NCBI RefSeq assembly: GCF_022695595.1
Contig: NZ_CP074380.1
Span: 4,748,501-4,812,500 of the forward strand
DNA length: 64,000 bases
Origin: Streptomyces sp. MST-110588
Lineage (GTDB): Bacteria; Actinomycetota; Actinomycetes; Streptomycetales; Streptomycetaceae
Direction of reading: 5' to 3'
Positions 17,318 to 26,400 of the stretch are shown here, one piece after another. The first letter of the stretch is position 1. The number at the start of each line of letters is the position of its first letter. The position numbers were made by a program, and so were the translations under genes. The notes under the pieces are model-generated. The model was not told the origin of the DNA and made no database searches. It saw only the letters and a program-made list of their open reading frames with translations.

Positions 17318-18174
17318 TCAGTTGTCCGGGGTGGGGGATTCGCTCAGCCAGGTGTCGAGTTCGGTACGGATGCGGCGGTCCATGGCCATGGAGACCTCGG
17401 CCTCGACGACGGCCTTGGAGACGGGGCGGAGTTTTTCGATGATGTCGGTGAGGCGGGTGATCTCTTCTGGGGTGGGGGATCACCGGGGGTGGAGCGGCTG
17501 AGGATGTCGGACAGGGCGTGGGTGCGTATGAGGGTGGTGAAGATGGCGGCCAGGGCGTCGGCGTGGGCACGGACCTCGCGGCCTGCGGCCAGGACGGCGG
17601 CCAGGGGGACGCCGGCGGCGACCAGTTCGGTGGAGGCGTCCAGGAGACGGCGGCTGACGTGGACGAACTCGTCACCGTCCACGGCGAGATAGCCGATGTC
17701 CAGGGACGCGGAGAGATTCTCGGCGGTGACGTCGTCGCGGAAGTGGTCGGCGAGTTCCTCGGGGGTCAGCCGGACCGGTGTCTCCTCCGACCAGGGCGCC
17801 ACGATCGTGGATTCCAGGCCGAGCAGTTCGCCGACGTCCCGGCCGCTTTCGAAGGCGGAGAGGAGTTCGGCGATGCCGCCCAGGGTGTGGCCGCGTTCCA
17901 GGAGGGCCGTGATCGTACGGAGCCGGGCGAGGTGGTGCTCGGTGTACCAGGCGATCCGGCCCTCGCGGCGCGGGGGCGGGAGCAGCTTGCGCTCGCGGTA
18001 GAAGCGCAGGGTGCGGACGGTGATGCCGGCTTCCTCGGCCAGTTCGGACATGCGGAATTCGCGAGGGGACGAGGGAGACGAGGGAGGAGGCGGGGGCGGG
18101 GGTGTGTGCGGTGTGGGGTGCCGGTCGGGGGCCGGGCCGCCGGGGGCCTCGTTCGTCTTCCGCTGGTTCGCCAC
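17318..18174 (-). pseudogene. MerR-family regulator broken by a single-base frameshift
   Basis: A Pro-rich leader is followed by a MerR helix-turn-helix (EFRMSELAEEAGITVRTLRF, about residues 40-60) and a helical domain. The frame is intact to LIRTHALSDILSRSTPGD near 17480; the natural continuation EEITRLTDIIEKLRPVSKAV is in another frame and ends TWLSESPTPDN at a TGA at 17318-17320. One extra base in the five-G run at 17474-17478 restores a single frame of about 285 aa. Without it the protein ends at 17344 with an unrelated Ser/Pro tail. A sequencing undercall is as likely as real decay. Divergent from the monooxygenase operon, which it probably controls. Confidence 0.8.
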
Positions 18175-18238
18175 GGGCTCAGCCTATGACGTGGGCCCGG
18201 CGGCGGTCCGGGGTGCGACCGCCGGTAACTTCCTGGCC

Positions 18239-18261
18239 CGTACCCCCTACCGCTCGGTACG
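18239..18261. promoter_or_regulatory. Inverted repeat between MerR gene and monooxygenase operon
   Basis: CGTACC (18239-18244) and GGTACG (18256-18261) with an 11-nt spacer sit in the 156-bp divergent gap. A possible -10 TACTCT follows at 18271-18276. Plausible MerR operator, but the -35 is unclear. Confidence 0.45.
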
Positions 18262-18330
18262 AGGCTGCCCTACTCTCCCATCGTGCCAGTGATTGCTGGC
18301 GCGGTTCAGCCGATCTCGGGAGGCGGTGGC

Positions 18331-19890
18331 ATGACCGAGCGAGAACACGGACACGTGCGGGGGCGTGGGCAGGAGCGTGAGCACGTACGGGTGGCGGTGA
18401 TCGGGTCCGGATTCGGCGGGCTGGGGGCGGCCGTACGGCTGCGCCGCCAGGGCATCACCGACTTCGTGATCCTGGAGCGCGCCGGCGCGGTGGGCGGCAC
18501 CTGGCGGGACAACACGTATCCGGGGTGCGCATGCGACGTGCCCTCGCACCTGTATTCATTCTCCTTCGCCCCCAACCCCCACTGGCCGCGCAGCTTTTCG
18601 GGACAGCCGCACATCCGCGCGTACCTGGAGCACGTCACCGACACTTTCGGGCTACGCCCGCACGTACGGTTCAACTCCGAAGTACTGGGCCTGCGGTGGG
18701 ACGGTGACGCACTGCACTGGGAGATCGAGACCACGCGCGGGGAGCTGACGGCGGATGTCGTGGTCTCGGCCACCGGGCCGCTGTCCGACCCCCGGATCCC
18801 GGATGTTCCCGGACTGGACACCTTCCCCGGCCGGGTCTTCCATTCCTCACGCTGGGACCACGACTACGACCTGCGCGGAAAGCGCGTCGCGGTGGTCGGT
18901 ACGGGCGCCTCGGCGATCCAGATCGTCCCCTCGATCCAGCCGGCGGTGGACCGCCTCACTCTCTTCCAGCGCACCCCCGCCTGGGTGCTGCCGCGCCTGG
19001 ACCGCCGGGTGAGCGGCGTGGAACGGTGGCTGCACGGTGCCGTACCGGCGACCCGGGCCCTGCGCCGCGGGATTCTTTGGAGCATCCGTGAGTTGCAGGT
19101 CAGCGCGTTCACCAAGCGGACGCAGGAGATGAGACTGGTCGAGGTCGTGGCCAAGGCGCATATGAGGCGGGCGGTCAAGGACCCCGCGCTGCGCGCCAAG
19201 CTCGTCCCGGACTACCGCATCGGCTGCAAGCGCATCCTGCTGTCCAACGACTACTACCCGGCGCTCGCCCGGCCCAACGTCGAGGTGGTGGCCACCGGGC
19301 TGAAGGAAGTGCGGGGCAATGTGCTCATCGGCTCGGACGGTACGCGTACCGAGGCCGACGCGATCGTCTTCGGTACGGGTTTCCGGGTGACCGACATGCC
19401 CATCGCCCACCGGGTCACCGGCGCCAACGGGACGACGCTGGCCGAGGAGTGGAAGGACGGCATGGAGGCGCTGCGCGGCACCAGCGTGGCCGGCTTCCCC
19501 AACTTCCTGACGATCATCGGCCCCAACACCGGCCTGGGCAACAGCTCGATGATTCTGATCATCGAGTCCCAGCTCACCTATCTGAGTGATTTCATGCGGC
19601 AGCTCGACACCCTCGGCGGCAAGATCGCGCTGGATGCCCGGCCGTCGGCGATGCACGCCTGGACGCGCCGTATGCAAAAGCGGATGGAGCACACGGTGTG
19701 GAACGCCGGCGGCTGCACGAGCTGGTACCTGGACGCCGAAGGCCGCAACACCACCGTCTGGCCCGGCACCACCGCCGAGTTCAAGAAGGTGACCCGGCAG
19801 GTGGACCTCGCCGAGTACCAGGTGCTGCGCGCCCCCGCCCGTACGGCGGTCCCCGGTGCGCGGCCCACGACGACGGGAGCGGTGGCATGA
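18331..19890 (+). CDS. Flavin-containing monooxygenase, Baeyer-Villiger type
   Basis: 519 aa. FAD Rossmann motif GSGFGG (25-30), NADPH motif VVGTGASA (about 188-195) and, between them, the Baeyer-Villiger fingerprint FxGxxxHxxxW(D): F165, G167, H171, W175, D176 in FPGRVFHSSRWD. Such enzymes turn ketones into esters or lactones, or oxidise soft heteroatoms. The ATG at 18331 has GGGAGG 7 nt upstream; an earlier ATG at 18283 lacks a site. Stop overlaps the hydrolase start (ATGA). With a hydrolase and an SDR downstream it forms a ketone/alcohol-processing operon like the mycobacterial mymA region (family knowledge). Substrate unknown. Confidence 0.92.
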   Translation: MTEREHGHVRGRGQEREHVRVAVIGSGFGGLGAAVRLRRQGITDFVILERAGAVGGTWRDNTYPGCACDVPSHLYSFSFAPNPHWPRSFSGQPHIRAYLEHVTDTFGLRPHVRFNSEVLGLRWDGDALHWEIETTRGELTADVVVSATGPLSDPRIPDVPGLDTFPGRVFHSSRWDHDYDLRGKRVAVVGTGASAIQIVPSIQPAVDRLTLFQRTPAWVLPRLDRRVSGVERWLHGAVPATRALRRGILWSIRELQVSAFTKRTQEMRLVEVVAKAHMRRAVKDPALRAKLVPDYRIGCKRILLSNDYYPALARPNVEVVATGLKEVRGNVLIGSDGTRTEADAIVFGTGFRVTDMPIAHRVTGANGTTLAEEWKDGMEALRGTSVAGFPNFLTIIGPNTGLGNSSMILIIESQLTYLSDFMRQLDTLGGKIALDARPSAMHAWTRRMQKRMEHTVWNAGGCTSWYLDAEGRNTTVWPGTTAEFKKVTRQVDLAEYQVLRAPARTAVPGARPTTTGAVA

Positions 19891-21008
19891 CACGTCCGGC
19901 ACTGATGACATCCGCCGTCCCTGTGAAGCGTCCGGCACATATGACGTCCGGGCCGTACGCGCCTCCGGCACCGCGCCGCGAGCTGACCGTGACCTCGGCC
20001 GACGGCACCCGGCTGTACGCGCAGATCCACGGGCCAGGTGACGGTGACGGTGACGGGGGCGCGTACGGCCCGTCATCAGGAGCCGTCCTCGCCGCCTCCA
20101 CCGTGCCCGCCGCCTCCACCGGCCCCGCCGTCCCCACCGTCGTCCTCTCGCACGGCTGGACCTGCTCCACCGCCTTCTGGGCGCCGGTCGTCCGCGACCT
20201 GGCCGCCGACCACAAGGTGGTGCTGTACGACCAGCGCGGGCACGGCCGCACCCCGGCCGTGGGACCGGCCGGCTACAGCACCGACGCGCTGGCCGACGAC
20301 CTCGTGGCCGTCCTGGACGCCGCCCTCGCCCCGGGCGAGCGGACCGTACTGGCCGGGCACTCCATGGGCGGCATGACGATCATGGCCGCCGCGGACCGGC
20401 CGGCCCTGCGCGAGCGGGCCGCCGCCGTCCTGCTGTGCAGCACCGGCAGCGCGAACCTGGCGGCCGAATCCCGGGTCGTACCGCTGCGTACGCCCGGCGC
20501 GCGCCGCCGCGCGCACGCCCTGCTGCTGGGTTCCCGCGCCCCGCTGGGACCGGTCACACCGGTCACCAAACGGCTCCTGAAGTACGCCACGATGGGGCCG
20601 GCTGCCACACCCGAGCAGGTGGAGGCGTGCGCCCGGATCGTACAGAGCTGCCCGGTGGGCGTACGGGCCAAGTGGGGCAGGGTGCTCTCCGGCCTCGAAC
20701 TCACCGGCGGCGCGGGCCGGCTGACCGTACCGACGGCCGTGATCGCGGGCACCGCCGACCGGCTCACGCCTCCCGTACAGGCCCGCCGGCTGGCCTCCGT
20801 ACTGCCCCACTTCCTCGGCCTGACCGAGATAACCGGCGCCGGACACATGACGCCCATGGAGGAACCGGCGGTGGTCGCGAGCCGCATCCGCGAACTGGTG
20901 CGTGATCACCTTCTCGGCACGGACCGGGAGGCCGAGGCGTCGTGGAGTCCCCGGTCGCGGTGGCAGGAGCAGGAAGAGGAAGAGGAAGAGGGGGAGAGGA
21001 CCGCATGA
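19887..21008 (+). CDS. Alpha/beta hydrolase
   Basis: 373 aa. Nucleophile elbow GHSMGG with the serine at about residue 159, oxyanion region LSHGWTCS, acid in AGTADRLTPP and catalytic histidine in GAGHMTPMEEP. Probably an esterase or lactonase that opens the ester made by the upstream monooxygenase. Coupled at both ends: its ATG overlaps the monooxygenase stop and its TGA overlaps the SDR start (ATGA at 21005-21008). Two repeat-derived inserts are notable: GDGDGDGG with an Ala/Pro-rich loop near residues 52-80, and a Glu-run tail (EQEEEEEEGE) encoded by GGAAGA repeats. Confidence 0.9.
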   Translation: MTRPALMTSAVPVKRPAHMTSGPYAPPAPRRELTVTSADGTRLYAQIHGPGDGDGDGGAYGPSSGAVLAASTVPAASTGPAVPTVVLSHGWTCSTAFWAPVVRDLAADHKVVLYDQRGHGRTPAVGPAGYSTDALADDLVAVLDAALAPGERTVLAGHSMGGMTIMAAADRPALRERAAAVLLCSTGSANLAAESRVVPLRTPGARRRAHALLLGSRAPLGPVTPVTKRLLKYATMGPAATPEQVEACARIVQSCPVGVRAKWGRVLSGLELTGGAGRLTVPTAVIAGTADRLTPPVQARRLASVLPHFLGLTEITGAGHMTPMEEPAVVASRIRELVRDHLLGTDREAEASWSPRSRWQEQEEEEEEGERTA

Positions 21009-21964
21009 GTGCACGCATGAGCACAGGCATGAGAACACATACGAGCGCGGGCACGGGCACCGGCAGGAACGCCCGCAGGGGCCTGGAGGGGCAGGTCGCG
21101 GTGGTCACCGGCGCGGCCCGCGGGGTCGGTGAGCTGCTGGCCCGCAAGCTCTCCGCGCGCGGCGCCACCCTCGCGCTGGTCGGTCTGGAGCCGGCGGAAC
21201 TGGCCGGGGTCGCCGCCTCGCTGTACGGAGAGGCACACCACTGGCACGCGGATGTCACCGACCACGAGGCGATGGCCCGGGTCGCCCGCGAGGTCGAGGA
21301 GCGGTTCGGGAAGGCCGACATCGTCGTGGCCAACGCCGGGGTGGCGACCGGCGGCCCGTTCGCCGACTCCGACCCCGCCGCCTGGAAGCGGGTCATCGAG
21401 GTCAACCTCGTCGGAAGCGCGGTCACCGGCCGTGCGTTCCTGCCCGCGCTGACGGCCTCCCGCGGCTACTTCCTCCAGATAGCCTCGCTCGCCGCTCTCA
21501 CCCCGGCGCCCATGATGACGGCCTACTGCGCCTCCAAGTCCGGTGTGGAGGCGTTCGCCCACAGCCTGCGGGCCGAGGTCGGCCACAAGGGCGTACGGGT
21601 CGGTGTCGGCTATCTGAGCTGGACCGACACCGACATGGTGCGCGGTGCCGACCAGGACGAGGTGATGCGCGAGCTGCGCGCGCGGCTGCCGTGGCCCTCT
21701 AACAAGACCTACCCGCTGGGGCCCGCCGTGGACCGCATCGTCGCCGGTATCGAACGCCGCTCCGCGCATGTGTACGGGCAGTGGTGGCTGCGCGGCATGC
21801 AGTCCGTACGCGGCTGTCTGCCCTCGGTCATCGGCACGGTGGGGCAGCGCGAGATGCGGCGCTTCGGGAACCGGATCGAGGGCCTGCGGACCGGGCTGGT
21901 GGGCGCGGGCGGCGCGGCGGACGAGAAGGCACGGGCGGACGGGAGGGCTCGGGCGGACCGGTGA
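21005..21964 (+). CDS. Short-chain dehydrogenase/reductase (SadH-like)
   Basis: 319 aa, a classical SDR with a C-terminal extension of about 80 residues. The cofactor motif TGAARGVGE follows a 30-residue Met/Thr/Gly-rich leader; NAGVATGG and the catalytic YCASKSG (Tyr and Lys) are present, as is the LSWTDTDMVRGAD region after the active site. The length and extension resemble membrane-associated SDRs that accompany Baeyer-Villiger monooxygenases. Probably oxidises the alcohol that the monooxygenase then uses as ketone. Last gene of the operon. The stop codon lies inside a 20-bp tandem duplication (21945-21984). Confidence 0.9.
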   Translation: MSARMSTGMRTHTSAGTGTGRNARRGLEGQVAVVTGAARGVGELLARKLSARGATLALVGLEPAELAGVAASLYGEAHHWHADVTDHEAMARVAREVEERFGKADIVVANAGVATGGPFADSDPAAWKRVIEVNLVGSAVTGRAFLPALTASRGYFLQIASLAALTPAPMMTAYCASKSGVEAFAHSLRAEVGHKGVRVGVGYLSWTDTDMVRGADQDEVMRELRARLPWPSNKTYPLGPAVDRIVAGIERRSAHVYGQWWLRGMQSVRGCLPSVIGTVGQREMRRFGNRIEGLRTGLVGAGGAADEKARADGRARADR

Positions 21965-21984
21965 GGGCTCGGGCGGGCCGGTGA
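21945..21984. repeat. 20-bp tandem duplication spanning the SDR stop codon
   Basis: Units 21945-21964 and 21965-21984 differ at one base. Each ends in GTGA; the first supplies the gene's TGA stop. Confidence 0.85.
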
Positions 21985-22079
21985 GGGCGGAGGAAGCGGG
22001 TGGGGTCCGCGGGCTCTGTGTGCGGACAGGGACGGCTGGCCGGATATGAGCGTTGCCGCCGGCCGGAGCCGGGGCGAAG

Positions 22080-23450
22080 ATGGCCCGCATGGCAAGCCCG
22101 GGAGACAGCCGCGGGCACTGGCGCCCCCAAGTACCCTGCCGCACCGACGAGTTCATGGCGCAGCTCCGCCATCTGAAGGACCACGCAGGTCTGACGTACC
22201 GGCAGTTGGAGCAGCGGGCGGCGGCACACGGCGATGTCCTGGCGCGCAGCACGATCGCGGACGTGCTGCGCCGGCCGGCCCCGCCGCGCCCCGATGTGCT
22301 CGCCGCGTACGTACGGGCCTGCGGCTGCCAGGAAGCGGAGGTCCGGGAGTGGCTGGCGGCGGGCGCCCGACTGGAGGGGCGGCAGACCGCCGGCACGTCC
22401 CGGCCCTGCGCCGCCGACACCGGGCGCGTGACCGCACGTGTCGACGCGAACGCCGGTGAAGAGGATGGCGGCGTTGAGGGTGACGGCGTTGCGGGGGAGG
22501 ACGTCGCAAGCGACAACGTTGCGTGTGATGACGTTGCGGGCGACGGCGTTGCGGGAGCTGCTGAAGCACGCAACGGAGATGCCGGGGCTGGTGATGCGGG
22601 TGACGGTGACGACCGTGGCCCGGTCGGCGCCATCAGGAAGCCTGCCGCCGCCTTCGGCTCTCCTTCTCCCGCCATCCGTGCCGCCCCCATCGACGAGCAG
22701 GCCGTCGCCACCCCGGGTGAGTTCCCCGCCGACACCCTGGTCTCGCACCCCCCGCGCCGCGCCCGCCCGTCCCGCAGGGCGTGGCTGCTCAGCGGCGCCG
22801 CGGCCTCCGTACTGCTGCTCGCGGTGGCGGCCCGGCTGCTGACGCCCGGTGACGGCGACGGCGGACCCGCTTCCCCGGCGCCCGGCCGGCACGCGCCCGG
22901 CGCCGTGCCGACGGCCGGCGGCACCGGGACGGGCGAGGGCCGCGGGGCCGGTCCGGCCGGCCGGCCGCCCGACGGGCTCACCCGCATCCGTCCGGCCGCC
23001 GCCCCCGGCCTGTGCCTGTCGGAGGCGACGGAGGACCGCACCGGCGGGAACAGGACGATGGCCGGGCTGCGCCCCTGTTCCCGCGCGGTACCGCCGCGCA
23101 CCTACCTGGTGCCGGTCGGCCATGGCCGCTTCCTCATCAAGTGGACGCACCCCGACAAGGGCGGACCCGGATGTCTGACCGTGCTGCGGGAACACGGGGC
23201 GGCCGACGGCCTGCTGGAGCCGTATCCCGAGCAGCACTGCTCCGAGCACGGCCCCGACCAGCGGCTGCGCATCGAACGGGTCACCGGGACGCGGGAGCGC
23301 CCGGTCTACCGGATGCGGCCCGCCGAACGCGAGGGCTGCATCGGTCTGCGGGATGGCGACGACGAGCGGGCGGCCGTGTCCGGCGCGCTGTTCCAGCGCG
23401 AACCCTGCACGGGAGGGGCCGACCAGCGCTTCCTGATCGGACTCAGGTGA
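22080..23450 (+). CDS. Membrane-anchored XRE-type DNA-binding protein with extracellular lectin-like domain
   Basis: 456 aa with three parts. Residues 25-90 are a streptomycete XRE-like helix-turn-helix (LRHLKDHAGLTYRQLEQRAA, then LARSTIADVLRR). Residues 95-230 are a low-complexity linker made of 15-bp DNA repeats. A single transmembrane segment at about 233-254 (WLLSGAAASVLLLAVAARLL) leads to a C-terminal region (about 300-456) with paired cysteines and QRFLIGLR-type repeats resembling ricin-B/beta-trefoil folds. Topology predicts an inside DNA-binding head and an outside sensor. Start at 22080 is chosen over 22053 and 22089 by GGAG spacing. Its stop overlaps the convergent tricorn gene by 8 bp. 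Confidence 0.78.
   Translation: MARMASPGDSRGHWRPQVPCRTDEFMAQLRHLKDHAGLTYRQLEQRAAAHGDVLARSTIADVLRRPAPPRPDVLAAYVRACGCQEAEVREWLAAGARLEGRQTAGTSRPCAADTGRVTARVDANAGEEDGGVEGDGVAGEDVASDNVACDDVAGDGVAGAAEARNGDAGAGDAGDGDDRGPVGAIRKPAAAFGSPSPAIRAAPIDEQAVATPGEFPADTLVSHPPRRARPSRRAWLLSGAAASVLLLAVAARLLTPGDGDGGPASPAPGRHAPGAVPTAGGTGTGEGRGAGPAGRPPDGLTRIRPAAAPGLCLSEATEDRTGGNRTMAGLRPCSRAVPPRTYLVPVGHGRFLIKWTHPDKGGPGCLTVLREHGAADGLLEPYPEQHCSEHGPDQRLRIERVTGTRERPVYRMRPAEREGCIGLRDGDDERAAVSGALFQREPCTGGADQRFLIGLR
22467..22571. repeat. 15-bp in-frame tandem repeats in the XRE-lectin linker
   Basis: Seven degenerate 15-bp units with core GACGGCGTTGCGGG, encoding repeats such as GDGVA and CDDVA. GC is lower than flanking coding DNA. 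A 12-mer, CAACGTTGCGTG (22514-22525), recurs exactly in the repeat block of the neighbouring tricorn gene at 25803-25814. Confidence 0.8.
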
Positions 23451-26400
23451 GGCCCGGGGCCGAGCCCGGATACGAGCCCGAGGCCGAACCCCGGCCCGGG
23501 GCCGAGGCCGAGCTCGGGTCCGACGCCGAGCCCGGGTCCGAGGCCGAACCCGGATCCGACGCCGAGTCCGGGGCCGGGCCGCCACCGTTCCGGTACGGCC
23601 GTGCGGACAGAGCACCCACGCTCCCGCCGCCGCCCGCGTGCCCGTTCCCGTGCCCTGCGTTCCCGTTCCCGCGCCCTGTGTGCTCGTCCTCCGAAGGTCG
23701 CGCCCCGCGCGGCGGCAGCGTCGGCCGCCGGCGGTCCGGCACGCCGGAGAGGTCCGGCGCGACCGCCGCCGGGTGGCGTTCGAGCAGGTCCAGGGCCGTA
23801 CGGACGGCGACGCCCAGTTGCGGGTGGCGGCCCTCGGCCCAGTGCAGCGGTGAGCGCAGCGCCTCGATGTCCGCCTCGACGCCGTGGTTCTCCACCCCCC
23901 AGCCGTACGCGTCGAACCACGCGGCGTTCATCGGCACGGTGATCGCCGTACCGTCCACCAGCCGGTGCCGGCCGGTCATCCCCACCACGCCGCCCCAGGT
24001 CCGCATGCCCACCACCGGCCCGATGCCCTGGAGTTTGAAGGCGGCGGTGATCATGTCGCCGTCGGAGGAGGTCATCTCGTCGGCGACCGCGACGACCGGT
24101 CCGCGCGGGGCGTTGCTCGCGTACGAGACCGGCTCGGCGTCGCGGGTCAGGTCCCAGCCGACGATCGTACGGGTGAGCTTCTCGACGACCAGTTCGGAGA
24201 TGTTGCCGCCCGCGTTGCCCCGTACGTCCACGATCAGCGCGGGCAGCGAGACCTCCATGCGCAGGTCCCGGTTGAACTGGGCCCAGCCGGACCCGCCCAT
24301 GTCGGGGATGTGTAGATAGCCGCACTTGCCGCCGCTCAGCTCCCGTACGACCGCGCGGCGCTTGGCGACCCAGTCCTGGTAGCGCAGCGGGCGCTCGTCC
24401 ACCAGCGGGACGACCGCCACCCGCCGCGGCGGCCCGACGTATCCCTTGGCGGGGGTGAAGGTCAGCTCGACGGTGGTGCCGCCGGCCGCGGCCAGCAGCG
24501 GGCCCGGCCCGGTCACCGGGTCCACCGGGCGGCCGTCCACATGCGTGAGCACCGAGCCCTCGCGGATGCCCGTACCGGCCAGCGGGGAGCGGGCCTTGGG
24601 GTCGGAGGACTCGCCGGGCAGGATGCGCTGCGCCAGCCAGCGCCCGTCGCGGCACACGAAGTTGGCACCGAGCAGGCCGATGGCGCGCTGGTAGTGCGGC
24701 GGCCCCTCGTTGCGGCGGCCTCCGGTGACGTACGCGTGGGAGGTGCCCAGCTCGCCCAGCACCTCGCGCAGCAGGTCCGCGAACTCGTCCGGGGAGGCGA
24801 CGCGTTCGAGCAGCGGGCGGTACTGCGCCAGCACCGCGTCCCAGTCGATGCCGCACAGACCCGGGTCCCAGAAGTACGCGCGGATGATGCGGCCCGCCTC
24901 CTCGTACGCCTGGCGCCACTCCGCCGCCGGGTCCACGTCGTGCAGGATGCGCCGAGGGTCCAGGTAGACGGTCGAATCGCCGTCGGCGGTCTCGGTGGCG
25001 GGCACCGCGCGCAGCTCGCCCTCGTCGTTGATCACCAGCCGGCTGCCGTCGCCGCTGAGGGCGAAGGAGTCCAGGGAGCTGGTGAGTTCGGTGCGCTTGG
25101 CCTTGACCAGGTCGAAGTGTTCCAGGGTCGGCTGGCCGGAGGTGTTGTCGGGGCTGGCGAAGGTCTCACCGAGCGCGCCGGAGATCGGCCAGCGCAGCCA
25201 CACCAGCCCGCCGCCGCTGACCGGGTACAGCGAGGAGTACTTCGAGGCCGAGACCGGGAAGGGGGTCACCCGGCTGGCCAGACCCTCGGCCTCCACCAGC
25301 ACCGGCGCGCCGGTCTCGCCGGGGTGCTCGGCCGGGTCCAGGCCGCCCGCCGCGGGCCGCCCGTCCGGTAGCAGCGCGAAGGGCGAGGGGGTCGCGGAGG
25401 ACAGCGGTACCAGGTGCGGTCGGCAGCCGAGCGGGAAGGACAGGTCGCCGGTGTGCACGTCGTAGACCGGGTCGAAGCCGCGCCAGGACAGGAAGGCGAG
25501 GTAGCGGCCGTCGCGGGTGAAGACCGGCTGCTCGTCCTCGAAGCGGCCGTTGGTGACGTCCACGACCGTGCCGTCGGACAGCTTGGCGATTTTGATCTTG
25601 CGCAGGGAGCGGCCGATGCCTGGGTGGGACCAGGTCAGCCAGTTGGAGTCGGGGGAGAAGGCAAGATCGCGTACGGGGCCGTTGGTGGAGCGGACCAGTT
25701 CGGTCACCGGCGCGGAGGCCCGCGCGGCATCGGTCTGTACGGCATCGGTCTGTACGGAACCGTTCTGTGCGGGGCCGTTCTGTGCGGCATCGCTTTGCGA
25801 GGCAACGTTGCGTGCGGCAATATCCTGACCGGCATCACTTTGTGCGGCATCGTTCCGTGCGGCACCGTTCCGTGTGGCGTCACCCTTCGCGGCGTCGTCC
25901 CCCGTGCCGCTGACGTCCTCGCCGCCGCTGTCGTTGCCCCGTACCTCCGCGCTGCCGCTGTCGCCGTCGTCCCGTACCTCCGTGCCGTCCTCGCCGGTGT
26001 CCACCAGCAGCAGCCGCCCGTCGTGCGCGGCGACCGCCAGCCGCTCGCCGTCCGGTGAGGAGACCAGCTCGTGGACCCGGCCCAGCGCACCGGCCGCGAT
26101 CCGGCGCGGCGGGCGCGCGGTGCCGGCCCTGGGCAGATCGGCGATCTCGACGGCGTCCTCGCCCTCGGCGTCGGTGACGTACGCGATCCGGCCGGTGGAG
26201 CCGAGCATCTCGGGGAGCCGGACCCGTACGCCCGGGACGTCGTGGATGGTGCGGGCCGGGCCGTCGCGGTGGGTGAGCCAGTACAGGCTGCCGCGGACGC
26301 CGAGCGCGCTGGCCCGGCCGGTGGTGTCCACGGCGACGGAGTTGATGTGCGAGCCGGCCGGTACCTGGTACGGGCGGCGGCCGGCGCGCGGACCGCCCAG

